Source of the DNA: Mesonia aquimarina
Lineage (GTDB): Bacteria; Bacteroidota; Bacteroidia; Flavobacteriales; Flavobacteriaceae
Assembly: GCF_003667275.1 (NCBI RefSeq)
Contig: NZ_RCNV01000009.1
Location: 1-64,000, forward strand
Direction: 5' to 3'
Length of the DNA: 64,000 bases
Numbering within the stretch: position 1 is the first letter of the stretch; each line of letters opens with the position of its first letter. Made by a program: the position numbers and the translations under genes. The notes beneath the pieces were generated by a model. That model was not told where the DNA came from and searched no databases. It worked only from the letters and a program-made list of their open reading frames with translations. This document shows, piece by piece, positions 43,078-53,278 of the stretch.

Positions 43078-46000
43078 GCTGTAAATCATGATTAAAAATA
43101 CAATTCTGAAAGCAATTCACAACCCTAGTGTAGCGATATGCTGACCCATTACAGCTGTAAATCATGATTAAAAATACAATTCTGAAAGCAATTCACAACC
43201 AAGAGATCACAAAACCCTGCAAAGTAACTGCTGTAAATCATGATTAAAAATACAATTCTGAAAGCAATTCACAACTTGTTATACGTTGTTGTGTGCCATT
43301 AGGGTGCTGTAAATCATGATTAAAAATACAATTCTGAAAGCAATTCACAACCTACCGTTTAATACTAATGATAACGAACCCGCTGTAAATCATGATTAAA
43401 AATACAATTCTGAAAGCAATTCACAACGCTCTAGCTTACTGACTTATTGCATTGATTGCTGTAAATCATGATTAAAAATACAATTCTGAAAGCAATTCAC
43501 AACTATAACCGTCTTGTAATGCTTCCCAGTTTTGCTGTAAATCATGATTAAAAATACAATTCTGAAAGCAATTCACAACGGGTTCAACCTTTGGTATTTT
43601 GTTTTGTTGCTGTAAATCATGATTAAAAATACAATTCTGAAAGCAATTCACAACTGTATAACAGTAATTTGGCTACGTGATTATGCTGTAAATCATGATT
43701 AAAAATACAATTCTGAAAGCAATTCACAACAAAAGCATTTTGATTACCACGACACCGAAAGCTGTAAATCATGATTAAAAATACAATTCTGAAAGCAATT
43801 CACAACAGCCGTCACGCCCTATTATTTATTACTTTTGCTGTAAATCATGATTAAAAATACAATTCTGAAAGCAATTCACAACAATGAAGGCGAAGTACTT
43901 GCGAAACTTCAGGCTGTAAATCATGATTAAAAATACAATTCTGAAAGCAATTCACAACCTCTGTAATAAGACATAGTTATATTTTTAAGCTGTAAATCAT
44001 GATTAAAAATACAATTCTGAAAGCAATTCACAACAGATAAAAAAATAAACTCATTAAAGCATAGCTGTAAATCATGATTAAAAATACAATTCTGAAAGCA
44101 ATTCACAACCTGTAAGCGTACAATTTTTAACAGGCGGTTGCTGTAAATCATGATTAAAAATACAATTCTGAAAGCAATTCACAACACGGAACAGGAAACA
44201 CCCAAGTGAATGAATGCTGTAAATCATGATTAAAAATACAATTCTGAAAGCAATTCACAACATTGCGTATGAGTGATAATTTTAAATTAACGCTGTAAAT
44301 CATGATTAAAAATACAATTCTGAAAGCAATTCACAACACTAATCACATTTCCACTCTTATTTACTAAGCTGTAAATCATGATTAAAAATACAATTCTGAA
44401 AGCAATTCACAACCACCGCAAACAAGCTATCTCAATCGAGCGGCTGTAAATCATGATTAAAAATACAATTCTGAAAGCAATTCACAACAAATATAACCGT
44501 ATCATCAAAAATTTTAAAGCTGTAAATCATGATTAAAAATACAATTCTGAAAGCAATTCACAACTGATTGATAACTATATTATATCGCATCCTAAGCTGT
44601 AAATCATGATTAAAAATACAATTCTGAAAGCAATTCACAACAGTCAGGGACACCGGAAACGACTCCCATAGGCTGTAAATCATGATTAAAAATACAATTC
44701 TGAAAGCAATTCACAACGTTTATTATTCAGGCGAAAAAGAATATAAGCTGTAAATCATGATTAAAAATACAATTCTGAAAGCAATTCACAACGCAGAATA
44801 ACGGAAACGCCAAAAAACTTCCGCTGTAAATCATGATTAAAAATACAATTCTGAAAGCAATTCACAACCGTGGCGATTTAATGATCTCTAAAATTTGAGC
44901 TATAAATCATGATTAAAAATACAATTCTGAAAGCAATTCACAACATTTAATGTCTTTCTTGAATTCTTCGATTAGCTGTAAATCATGATTAAAAATACAA
45001 TTCTGAAAGCAATTCACAACCTGCAGTAAGATCTTTAAATCTTGTTGCTTGCTGTAAATCATGATTAAAAATACAATTCTGAAAGCAATTCACAACTACA
45101 TACGTGCGATGTTTAGGCAATTGCTCGCTGTAAATCATGATTAAAAATACAATTCTGAAAGCAATTCACAACAACTCCGAGCTGTTTCATTTTTCCAGCT
45201 CTGCTGTAAATCATGATTAAAAATACAATTCTGAAAGCAATTCACAACAGGGTTACAGATTTTATAAATGGAAAAAAGCTGTAAATCATGATTAAAAATA
45301 CAATTCTGAAAGCAATTCACAACCGTATTAAGAATGTTATAATTTTCTTGAAGGCTGTAAATCATGATTAAAAATACAATTCTGAAAGCAATTCACAACA
45401 AATCTACCGGGAATGCGGTAGGCTTTACTGCTGTAAATCATGATTAAAAATACAATTCTGAAAGCAATTCACAACTTCAGGTTTAAAAACACCAATTGGA
45501 ATGGGGCTGTAAATCATGATTAAAAATACAATTCTGAAAGCAATTCACAACGGAGAAATGTATTTCGTTATACATGAAGACGCTGTAAATCATGATTAAA
45601 AATACAATTCTGAAAGCAATTCACAACAATACATTAATTCGCCATTGTTCTCCAGCAGCTGTAAATCATGATTAAAAATACAATTCTGAAAGCAATTCAC
45701 AACATATTGCTACCAATAAAAAAGAGCTTCAGAGCTGTAAATCATGATTAAAAATACAATTCTGAAAGCAATTCACAACTATTTAGTTTAGTTTGTGATA
45801 TTACTGCTAGCTGTAAATCATGATTAAAAATACAATTCTGAAAGCAATTCACAACAGCAGAAGAAAAAACTAGAGATCGGGATTGCTGTAAATCATGATT
45901 AAAAATACAATTCTGAAAGCAATTCACAACTATAATACTCATCGTTTATAGTACCCTCTAGCTGTAAATCATGATTAAAAATACAATTCTGAAAGCAATT

Positions 46001-47223
46001 CACAACTTGTTTATTGATATTAGAATTACTCATACTGCTGTAAATCATGATTAAAAATACAATTCTGAAAGCAATTCACAACGGGGCGTTTTAGTAGTAT
46101 TTCTATGATATGGCTGTAAATCATGATTAAAAATACAATTCTGAAAGCAATTCACAACTATAGATTTTCTTGTGGCGATTTCTTGATAGCTGTAAATCAT
46201 GATTAAAAATACAATTCTGAAAGCAATTCACAACGCGGAGCTTCAACTGTAATTTTAGAAGCCGGCTGTAAATCATGATTAAAAATACAATTCTGAAAGC
46301 AATTCACAACGCTTGCATCAAATCTTTCCAGGTAATTACCGCTGTAAATCATGATTAAAAATACAATTCTGAAAGCAATTCACAACTATGACAAATATAA
46401 AATCAGACCTCAAGACGCTGTAAATCATGATTAAAAATACAATTCTGAAAGCAATTCACAACTACTATTTGCATAACATTGGTAATATTATAGCTGTAAA
46501 TCATGATTAAAAATACAATTCTGAAAGCAATTCACAACCTCAACGATAAACTGAACAACCGCACTGGCGCTGTAAATCATGATTAAAAATACAATTCTGA
46601 AAGCAATTCACAACCAGCGCAAACACTACTAGCAGCGGAAAAGTCGCTGTAAATCATGATTAAAAATACAATTCTGAAAGCAATTCACAACCACAAATCA
46701 GATTATAAACAAATTGAAATGGCTGTAAATCATGATTAAAAATACAATTCTGAAAGCAATTCACAACAATGATGCTTTCGACCAAGGCCAAAGACGTGCT
46801 GTAAATCATGATTAAAAATACAATTCTGAAAGCAATTCACAACGCCAGCATTTCTCATTACGATCATACTTTGGCTGTAAATCATGATTAAAAATACAAT
46901 TCTGAAAGCAATTCACAACTTCTGGAGTTATTTCTAATTGAAATTGTTTGCTGTAAATCATGATTAAAAATACAATTCTGAAAGCAATTCACAACGACCA
47001 GAAAATAAGAGAGCAAAAAAAGTATGCTGTAAATCATGATTAAAAATACAATTCTGAAAGCAATTCACAACAAGATTTTAAACTGGCTTTCTTCAATAAC
47101 AGCTGTAAATCATGATTAAAAATACAATTCTGAAAGCAATTCACAACGCAAGTAGGGCAAAAAAAGCTTTGTATATCGCTGTAAATCATGATTAAGATTA
47201 CAATTCTGAAAGCAATTCACAAC
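43078..47223 (-). CRISPR. CRISPR array, 55 repeats and 54 spacers
   Basis: The repeat is 46 bp. On the crRNA strand (minus) it starts GTTGTGAATTGCTTTCAGAA and ends ATGATTTACAGC. Spacers are 29-31 bp, mostly 30. I counted 54 spacers between 55 repeats. All repeats match except one (GCTATAAATC variant at about 44899) and the last (AAGATT instead of AAAAAT near 47195). The tracrRNA anti-repeat shows that crRNAs read right to left, towards the cas genes. All spacers I compared differ from each other. Confidence 0.97.
43276..43305. other. CRISPR spacer 3, carrying the cassette-site end
   Basis: The first 16 bases (TTGTTATACGTTGTTG) equal 7170-7185, the right end of attC-like site S4. The next bases (TGTGCCATTAGGGT) would be the start of a cassette with core GTTGTGTGCC, not present in this window. 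Confidence 0.8.
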
Positions 47224-48031
47224 GGGTAACATTCGTAGGCAAGTACGATCGATACCGTAAATCATAATTATACATACAATGTTAATTAAAATTAATTATA
47301 AAGTAAATAAGAATTTGTAATTATTTCTTATCTTAGTATAAATTAAGTCAAATAAAATGTGACCTATTCGGTTACCTCTAATTTACGAATAGACTTAAAA
47401 TACTGAAATCACTAAGACTGCTGAAGTGTATTCTAGTTCTCTCATCCCGACTGAAACTATTACTATAAAATAGTTTTCAAAGACAATTAGTTGATTTTCA
47501 AATAATTGTCTTTTTTTATAAAGTATTAAGAAGTTTCTGAATAGGTCTAAAACGTGAGTAATTCGTGAGTTATACGTGAGTTCATTTTTAGTTTCTTATC
47601 TTCACATCACTTAAACAAAAGAGCATTTTGTGAATTTGCGGAATATAATAAGCAAGGTAATTCACCGTAGTGAATATAAATAAAAGACTGCAATCTAAAT
47701 ACTCAAAAATAGATCAATCTTAATTGGAGTTTGCGTAAAGATTAGGTTTGATTTTTTCCTTCCTTTAAACTGATCTCTAAACACGTTTATTAATTAAAGG
47801 GTTTTACTGAAGAATTTGTACTTCTATTGATAAAGTAATTCAGAATAGAAACGGAAAAAAGTTAAAGTAAATTTCTTGTCGCAATAAACGGAAGAAAAAT
47901 TGAAGTACGGATTTGCTTCAAAGATTTAAGTAGATTAGTAGAAATTAAAATCACTTCATATCAATAAAATATAAAAAGGCATATCGAAAAATCATTCCAT
48001 ATGCCTTTTCGTAAGAAATAAAACTTTACCC
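47224..48031. other. Array trailer and non-coding region with gene debris
   Basis: At 47255-47282 a half-decayed repeat copy (CCGTAAATCATAATTATACA) ends the array. A hairpin terminator follows at 47480-47517 (AAGACAATTA and TAATTGTCTT with T7). From 47866 to 47967 a short open stretch reads FLVAINGRKIEVRICFKDLS to a TAA without a start, possibly the tail of a lost gene. A GGCATAT/ATATGCC terminator hairpin lies at 47978-48008. No intact gene was seen. Confidence 0.55.
47480..47517 (+). terminator. Rho-independent terminator beyond the CRISPR array
   Basis: AAGACAATTA, a loop of about 12 bases, TAATTGTCTT and TTTTTT. It lies right of the array and is not attached to any intact gene. Confidence 0.65.
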
Positions 48032-48235
48032 CTACCTATTTAGAAAACTTTTAAAGCGCTCTGTTGTCAGTACCTTCCAAATTCCTAAAATCACAGCTAA
48101 AATTTTTACAGCAAATGCAATTGTAATAATTGTATTTCCGCCAGGCCAATGCATTATTTTAAAAAATGCTCCTGCAATTGTAAAAAGTACACCGATTAAA
48201 AAAATTGCAATAATATGCTTAACTTTTGTTTTCAT
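48032..48235 (-). CDS. Small membrane protein with GldL-like motif
   Basis: The 67-residue protein has two hydrophobic helices (about 7-25 and 36-56) with FFKIMHWPGGNTI between them. This MHWPG motif is the signature of the membrane part of GldL, the type IX secretion motor protein, and of small stand-alone relatives in flavobacteria. The cytoplasmic domain of GldL is absent, so it is not the motor gene itself. A terminator hairpin follows at 47978-48008. Confidence 0.72.
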   Translation of the reverse strand: MKTKVKHIIAIFLIGVLFTIAGAFFKIMHWPGGNTIITIAFAVKILAVILGIWKVLTTERFKSFLNR

Positions 48236-48380
48236 GATCGTTTTTTTGTTATAAAAGCAAGATAATCAACTTATAGAAATATCTTTATAAACTTTTCAGA
48301 AAAAAACAACAACAAAAACAACTAATTTTTATTGTTTAATCTTTTAACTAAATTTTTAAACAAAATAAGTTTTCATGGTT

Positions 48381-48388
48381 TAATTTTG
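48381..48388 (+). promoter_or_regulatory. Candidate Bacteroidota -7 box for the crt regulator
   Basis: TAATTTTG fits the TAnnTTTG -7 consensus of Bacteroidota sigma factor and lies 19 bp before the ATG of the MerR-type gene. The -33 element is not clear. Confidence 0.4.
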
Positions 48389-48406
48389 ATTTTATAATTT
48401 TAAGTC

Positions 48407-49300
48407 ATGTCTTATATCAAGCAACAATTTAATATAAAAGATTTAGAAACATTAAGCGGTATAAAAGCGCATACCATTAGAATTTGGGAGAAAAGATACA
48501 ATATTTTAGACCCCAAACGCACGGAAACAAATATTAGGTTTTACGATGTTAATGCACTACAACGCATGCTGAATGTTGCTTTTTTAAATGAAAATGGCTA
48601 TAAAATTTCAAGAATTTCTAAGCTTGATGAGAAAGAAATAAACGATTTAGTAAAAAGCATTTCTACAGTAAATAGTAACGAAAATAGAGCTATAAAAGCA
48701 CTAAAGGTTGCAATGATCAATTTTGACCAAAATTTATTCATCAATACCTTTAACAGCTTATTAGAAACCAAAAATTTTCGTGAAATTTTTCAAAAAGTAT
48801 TGAGTCCGCTTTTAGATGAAATCGGTTTATTATGGCAAACCGACACTATAAATCCCGCTCATGAACATTTTATTTCAAACCTAATTCGTCAAAAAATTTA
48901 CTTAAATATTGAACGCCTTCAAGCACAAGAAACCCAAAAAAAAGATAAAACTTTTGTGCTCTTTTTACCAGAAGACGAAATTCATGATCTTGGTTTGCTC
49001 TACACTACCTACGAAATTTTGAGCCACGGCTATAAAACTATTTACCTTGGGCATAGCTTACCTATAGAAAATTTGCAATATTTAGCAGAAAATTATAAAA
49101 ACATCTATTTTGTTAGTTATTTCACCATAAAACCAGATGATGTAGAAGATCATATTAAAACATTCGAAAAGGAAATATGTTTAAAATTAAACTCTCAATA
49201 TTGGATTTTAGGAAGAAAAGCAGCTGAGATGAAACAATTGAATTATTCCAAAAGCATACAGCAGTTTGACAATATAAATCAACTAATTTTAAAATTATAA
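48407..49300 (+). CDS. MerR-family regulator with B12-binding-like domain (CarH/LitR type)
   Basis: The 297-residue protein has an N-terminal MerR helix-turn-helix (FNIKDLETLSGIKAHTIRIW, KRTETNIRFYDV). A linker helical domain follows, then a C-terminal cobalamin-binding-like fold with EIHDLGLLYTTYEILSHGYK, the E/DxHxxG type motif, and TIYLGHSLPIENL. Related proteins repress carotenoid genes in the dark and release DNA upon light through adenosyl-B12. It is followed directly by crtI with a one-base overlap, so it is cotranscribed with the genes it may control. Confidence 0.87.
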   Translation: MSYIKQQFNIKDLETLSGIKAHTIRIWEKRYNILDPKRTETNIRFYDVNALQRMLNVAFLNENGYKISRISKLDEKEINDLVKSISTVNSNENRAIKALKVAMINFDQNLFINTFNSLLETKNFREIFQKVLSPLLDEIGLLWQTDTINPAHEHFISNLIRQKIYLNIERLQAQETQKKDKTFVLFLPEDEIHDLGLLYTTYEILSHGYKTIYLGHSLPIENLQYLAENYKNIYFVSYFTIKPDDVEDHIKTFEKEICLKLNSQYWILGRKAAEMKQLNYSKSIQQFDNINQLILKL

Positions 49301-50760
49301 TGAAGAAAAAAATTACAATTATTGGTTCCGGTTTTTCTTCATTGGCAGCCGCCTCTTATTTAGCTCAAAAAAAATATCAGGTCGAAATTTTTGAAAAAAA
49401 CAACGATGTTGGTGGAAGAGCACGCCAGTATAAAAATGAAGGTTTTACTTTTGATATCGGTCCAACGTGGTACTGGATGCCTGACGTTTTTGAACGTTTT
49501 TTTGCTGACTTTAATAAAAAACCAAGTGAATATTATGAGCTTATAAAATTGAATCCTGCTTATAAAGTTTTCTTCGAAAAAAAGGACAGCATTACTATTG
49601 GCGATACGCTAGAGAAAATTTGCCAAGCCTTTGAAGAAATTGAGCCCGGTAGTGCTAAAACACTCCAAAAATTTATAGATAAAGCGCAAAGTAATTACAA
49701 TATTGCTATTAAGGACCTAGTCTATAGACCCGGTGTCTCTCCGTTAGAATTAGTCACACCACAAACCGCAAAAAAAATCAATCAGTTTTTTAGCACCATT
49801 GCTAAAGACGTAAGAAAAGCCTTTAGCAATCCTAAATTAATTCAGGTATTAGAATTTCCGGTTTTATTTTTAGGCGCTAAACCCAGTGATACACCGGCAT
49901 TTTACAGTTTTATGAATTTTGCCGATTTCGGTTTGGGAACTTGGCATCCAAAAGGCGGAATGTATCAAGTTATTTTAGCCATGAAAAATTTAGCCGAATC
50001 ACTTGGCGTAAAAATTCATACTAATGCTCCGGTTGAAAAAATCCTAGTTCAACAAAATAAAGCCTGCGGAATAATTTCTAACGGTAAAGAATTCGAAACA
50101 GATATTGTGTTAAGTGGGGCTGATTATCATCATTCTGAAACTTTATTAGAAGAAAAATTCCGTCAATATTCTGAAAATTATTGGGAACGAAGAACCTTTG
50201 CTCCTTCCTGCCTATTATTTTATGTCGGTTTTGATAAAAAAATTCAAAACGTAAACCATCACACCTTATTTTTTGATGTCGATTTTGGCAAACACGCCAA
50301 CGCTATTTATGATAACCCAAAGTGGCCAGAAAAACCGCTTTTTTACGCAAGCTTCCCTTCAAAAACTGACGATGATATTGCTCCGGAAGGAAAAGAAGCC
50401 GGTATATTTTTAATTCCGCTAGCCCCCGGATTAAGCGATGAACAGTCGTTAAGAGAACGTTATTTTGATAAAATAATATCACGTTTTGAAGGAATAACCG
50501 AACAAAAAATTAGAAAAAACATTATATTTAAAAAGAGCTTTTGCGTTAATGATTTTGTAGAAGAATATAACTCCTATAAAGGCAACGCATACGGATTGGC
50601 AAATACCTTATTTCAAACAGCATTTTTACGTCCTAAATTAAAAAGTAAAAAAGTAAACAGCCTTTATTTTACCGGCCAATTAACCGTCCCAGGACCCGGT
50701 GTTCCGCCCTCATTAATTTCAGGGAAACTGGTTGCCGATCTTATTGAAAAACATAATTAA
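49300..50760 (+). CDS. crtI: Phytoene desaturase
   Basis: The 486-residue FAD enzyme carries phytoene through four desaturations to lycopene. The N-terminal dinucleotide motif is IIGSGFSSLAAASYLAQKKY with EIFEKNNDVGGRARQY, and the C-terminal FAD segment is LYFTGQLTVPGPGVPPSLIS, typical of bacterial CrtI. It is membrane associated. It is the second gene of the carotenoid operon and starts at the last base of the regulator gene. Confidence 0.95.
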   Translation: MKKKITIIGSGFSSLAAASYLAQKKYQVEIFEKNNDVGGRARQYKNEGFTFDIGPTWYWMPDVFERFFADFNKKPSEYYELIKLNPAYKVFFEKKDSITIGDTLEKICQAFEEIEPGSAKTLQKFIDKAQSNYNIAIKDLVYRPGVSPLELVTPQTAKKINQFFSTIAKDVRKAFSNPKLIQVLEFPVLFLGAKPSDTPAFYSFMNFADFGLGTWHPKGGMYQVILAMKNLAESLGVKIHTNAPVEKILVQQNKACGIISNGKEFETDIVLSGADYHHSETLLEEKFRQYSENYWERRTFAPSCLLFYVGFDKKIQNVNHHTLFFDVDFGKHANAIYDNPKWPEKPLFYASFPSKTDDDIAPEGKEAGIFLIPLAPGLSDEQSLRERYFDKIISRFEGITEQKIRKNIIFKKSFCVNDFVEEYNSYKGNAYGLANTLFQTAFLRPKLKSKKVNSLYFTGQLTVPGPGVPPSLISGKLVADLIEKHN

Positions 50761-50766
50761 GAAACT

Positions 50767-51606
50767 ATGAAATCACTTTTTGACAACGTATCAAGACAAT
50801 GCAGTAAGGCTGTAACCCAGTCTTACAGTACGTCTTTTTCTATTGCCACCAAGTTGCTTGCTCCTTCTATAAGGCAAGATATTTATAACATTTACGGTTT
50901 TGTTCGCTTTGTCGACGAAATTGTAGATACCTTTCACGATTACGATAAAGCTTATTTACTCGATAAATTTGAAGCAGATCTATATGAAGCTATCGATCAG
51001 AAAATTAGTTTAAATCCTATTTTAAACGCATTTCAAGAAACGGTTCATAAATACAATATTCAACCAGCATTATACAAAGCTTTTTTAAAAAGCATGCGTT
51101 TAGATTTACATAAATCGGTTTACCTTTCTGATGAGGAATACAAAGAGTATATATACGGTAGCGCCGATGTTGTGGGGTTAATGTGCTTAAAAGTCTTTGT
51201 AAAGGGCGATGAAAAAAAATATACCGATTTAAAGTATGACGCGATGAAATTGGGTTCTGCTTTTCAAAAGGTAAATTTCTTGCGAGATTTAAAAGCAGAT
51301 TACGAAGAATTGAGTCGATCCTACTTTCCAAATGCAAATATTGAGCAATTAGACGAAGAGACTAAACAACAAATTATAGATGAAATTGAAGCGGATTTTA
51401 AGCAAGCCTTACACGGAATTGCTAAACTTCCGGTAGAAGCAAAATTAGGGGTATACACCGCCTATATTTATTATTCTAAGCTATTGCATAAACTTAAAAA
51501 AACACCATCTTTAGAAATTAGAAAAAAAAGAATTCGAGTGCCAGATTATCAAAAGGCAGGATTATTGTGTCGCTCTTATATATCATATCGATTAAAATTA
51601 ATTTAA
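50767..51606 (+). CDS. crtB: Phytoene synthase
   Basis: The 279-residue enzyme joins two geranylgeranyl diphosphates into phytoene. The two Asp-rich motifs are visible: FVRFVDEIVDTFHDYD and QKVNFLRDLKADY, plus SRSYFPN after the second. It starts 6 bp after crtI. Length is normal for Bacteroidota CrtB. Confidence 0.95.
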   Translation: MKSLFDNVSRQCSKAVTQSYSTSFSIATKLLAPSIRQDIYNIYGFVRFVDEIVDTFHDYDKAYLLDKFEADLYEAIDQKISLNPILNAFQETVHKYNIQPALYKAFLKSMRLDLHKSVYLSDEEYKEYIYGSADVVGLMCLKVFVKGDEKKYTDLKYDAMKLGSAFQKVNFLRDLKADYEELSRSYFPNANIEQLDEETKQQIIDEIEADFKQALHGIAKLPVEAKLGVYTAYIYYSKLLHKLKKTPSLEIRKKRIRVPDYQKAGLLCRSYISYRLKLI

Positions 51607-51607
51607 T

Positions 51608-52060
51608 ATGCAAACGCTATACTGGATCCTCATATTTTTAGGAACTTTCTGCTTTATGGAGTTTATGGCGTGGTTTACCCATAAATACATTATGCACGGT
51701 CTTTTATGGTCACTCCATAAAGACCACCACCACAAAGATCACAGCAGCTGGTGGGAACGTAACGATCTATTTTTTGTGTTTTACGCACTGGTAAGCATAG
51801 GTTGTTTTTTATTGTGGAAATATGAAAATGTTTGGTTTACACTGCCCATTGGCTTAGGAATCTTAGCCTACGGAATTGCGTATTTTACCGTGCATGATAT
51901 TTTTATCCACCAACGTTTTAAACTTTTTAGAAACGCCAATAATTGGTATGCTAAAGGAATTAGACGAGCTCACAAAATTCATCATAAACATTTAGGAAAA
52001 GAAGATGGAGAAAACTTTGGGATGCTTTTTGTTCCGCTAAAATATTTCAAGAAAAAATAG
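51608..52060 (+). CDS. crtZ: Beta-carotene hydroxylase
   Basis: The 150-residue membrane di-iron hydroxylase adds 3-OH groups to beta-carotene to give zeaxanthin. His clusters are HKYIMHG, HKDHHHKDH, HDIFIHQRF and HKIHHKH, which match the fatty-acid-hydroxylase/CrtZ pattern. Three to four hydrophobic segments surround them. It starts 1 bp after the crtB stop. Confidence 0.94.
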   Translation: MQTLYWILIFLGTFCFMEFMAWFTHKYIMHGLLWSLHKDHHHKDHSSWWERNDLFFVFYALVSIGCFLLWKYENVWFTLPIGLGILAYGIAYFTVHDIFIHQRFKLFRNANNWYAKGIRRAHKIHHKHLGKEDGENFGMLFVPLKYFKKK

Positions 52061-52069
52061 TTTAATTTT

Positions 52070-53218
52070 TTGATGCAAAAAAATCATTTTGATTATATCA
52101 TCGCAGGCAATGGTCTTGCCGGTCTTCAACTTGCCCTAGCCTTTGCAGAAGATGATTTTTTTAAAGTAAAAAAAATTGCATTAATAGATAAATCTCCTAA
52201 AATAGAAAATGATAAAACCTGGTGTTTCTGGGAAAAAGGATCCAGTAAATGGGATAAACTTGTTTTTAAATCATGGAAAAAAGGCAAATTTATAAGTGGT
52301 AAAAAAAATATAGGTTTATCGCTTCCCCCCTATTCGTATAAAATGATTCGGTCTTTTGATTTTTATTCCTTTGCTAAACAAAAGATTAAGCAAAACTCAA
52401 ATTTCACTTTTATTTTAGACGAAATTGATAGCGTTGAGGAAGAGGAAAATATTAGTCTCCACGGAAAAGAAAACTCGTACAGTTGCAAACATTTATTTGA
52501 CAGTAGAATTCCGAAAGATTTTTTTAAACCGAATAATTCTATCAGCATTCAACAGCATTTTAAAGGTTGGATGATTGAAACTGAAAAGCCTTATTTTGAC
52601 GCTTCAGAATTCACCATGATGGATTATCGGTTACAATGGAAAGATTCTACTAGTTTTACCTATGTTTTACCAATTTCATCAACAAAAGCTTTTATAGAAT
52701 TTACTTTTTTTACGCCTTTTTTAGTTGAAGATGAGGTCTACCACATAATGCTGAAGAAGTATATTTCTGAGATTTTAAAAATTAAGAACTTTAGCATTAC
52801 CGAAACAGAAAAGGGAATTATCCCTATGACAACTTTTCCTTTTGAAAATTATAATACCAAAAAAATTACAAAAATTGGCACTGCCGGCGGTTGGGTAAAA
52901 GCGTCAACCGGTTATTCTTTTAAAGCTACCGAAAAAAAAGTGGGGCAGCTTATCGAAAACTTAAAAGAATTTAGAAGTCCGACGGAAAATTTATATGATA
53001 AAAAATTTCAGTATTACGATAAGATTTTCCTCAGTGTTTTAGCCCGCGAAAATCAAAAAGGAAAATGGATTTTTGAGCAATTTTACAGTAAAAACTCTCC
53101 GCAAGAAATATTCTTATATCTAGATGAAGAAACTGAAATTCCTCAAGATCTAAGAATTATGGGGTCATTATTTTCAATAGCATTTATAAAAGCATTTTTA
53201 AAAAATTTATTTAAATAA
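52070..53218 (+). CDS. crtY: Lycopene beta-cyclase
   Basis: The 382-residue flavin enzyme closes both rings of lycopene. The N-terminal motif is YIIAGNGLAGLQLALAF, followed by NDKTWCFWE, FDSRIPKD, MDYRLQW with FTYVLPISSTKAFIEFTFF, and GTAGGWVKASTGYSF near the C-terminus. It is the last gene of the operon, followed by a bidirectional terminator. The order crtI-crtB-crtZ-crtY predicts zeaxanthin as the end product; no ketolase gene is present. Confidence 0.93.
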   Translation: MMQKNHFDYIIAGNGLAGLQLALAFAEDDFFKVKKIALIDKSPKIENDKTWCFWEKGSSKWDKLVFKSWKKGKFISGKKNIGLSLPPYSYKMIRSFDFYSFAKQKIKQNSNFTFILDEIDSVEEEENISLHGKENSYSCKHLFDSRIPKDFFKPNNSISIQQHFKGWMIETEKPYFDASEFTMMDYRLQWKDSTSFTYVLPISSTKAFIEFTFFTPFLVEDEVYHIMLKKYISEILKIKNFSITETEKGIIPMTTFPFENYNTKKITKIGTAGGWVKASTGYSFKATEKKVGQLIENLKEFRSPTENLYDKKFQYYDKIFLSVLARENQKGKWIFEQFYSKNSPQEIFLYLDEETEIPQDLRIMGSLFSIAFIKAFLKNLFK

Positions 53219-53226
53219 CGTGCATA

Positions 53227-53256
53227 AAAAAACTCCTGTTGAAAAACAGGAGTTTT
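53227..53256. terminator. Bidirectional terminator between crtY and aconitase genes
   Basis: AAAACTCCTGTT-GAAA-AACAGGAGTTTT has a 12-bp perfect stem with A and T runs on both sides, serving both convergent genes. Confidence 0.9.
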
Positions 53257-53278
53257 ATATTTTCAAAAAGAATTAAAA

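Noticed and set aside
43504-43533. Spacer 6 (starts TATAACCGTCTTGTAATG) as a second spacer against cassette sites
   Set aside because: Only about 10 bases resemble the sites, in a mixed order; this can be chance.
43927-45942. Open frames of 64-74 codons on the minus strand inside the CRISPR array
   Set aside because: They are translations of repeat units (recurring CELLSELYF and VVNCFQNCIFNHDLQ) and not genes.
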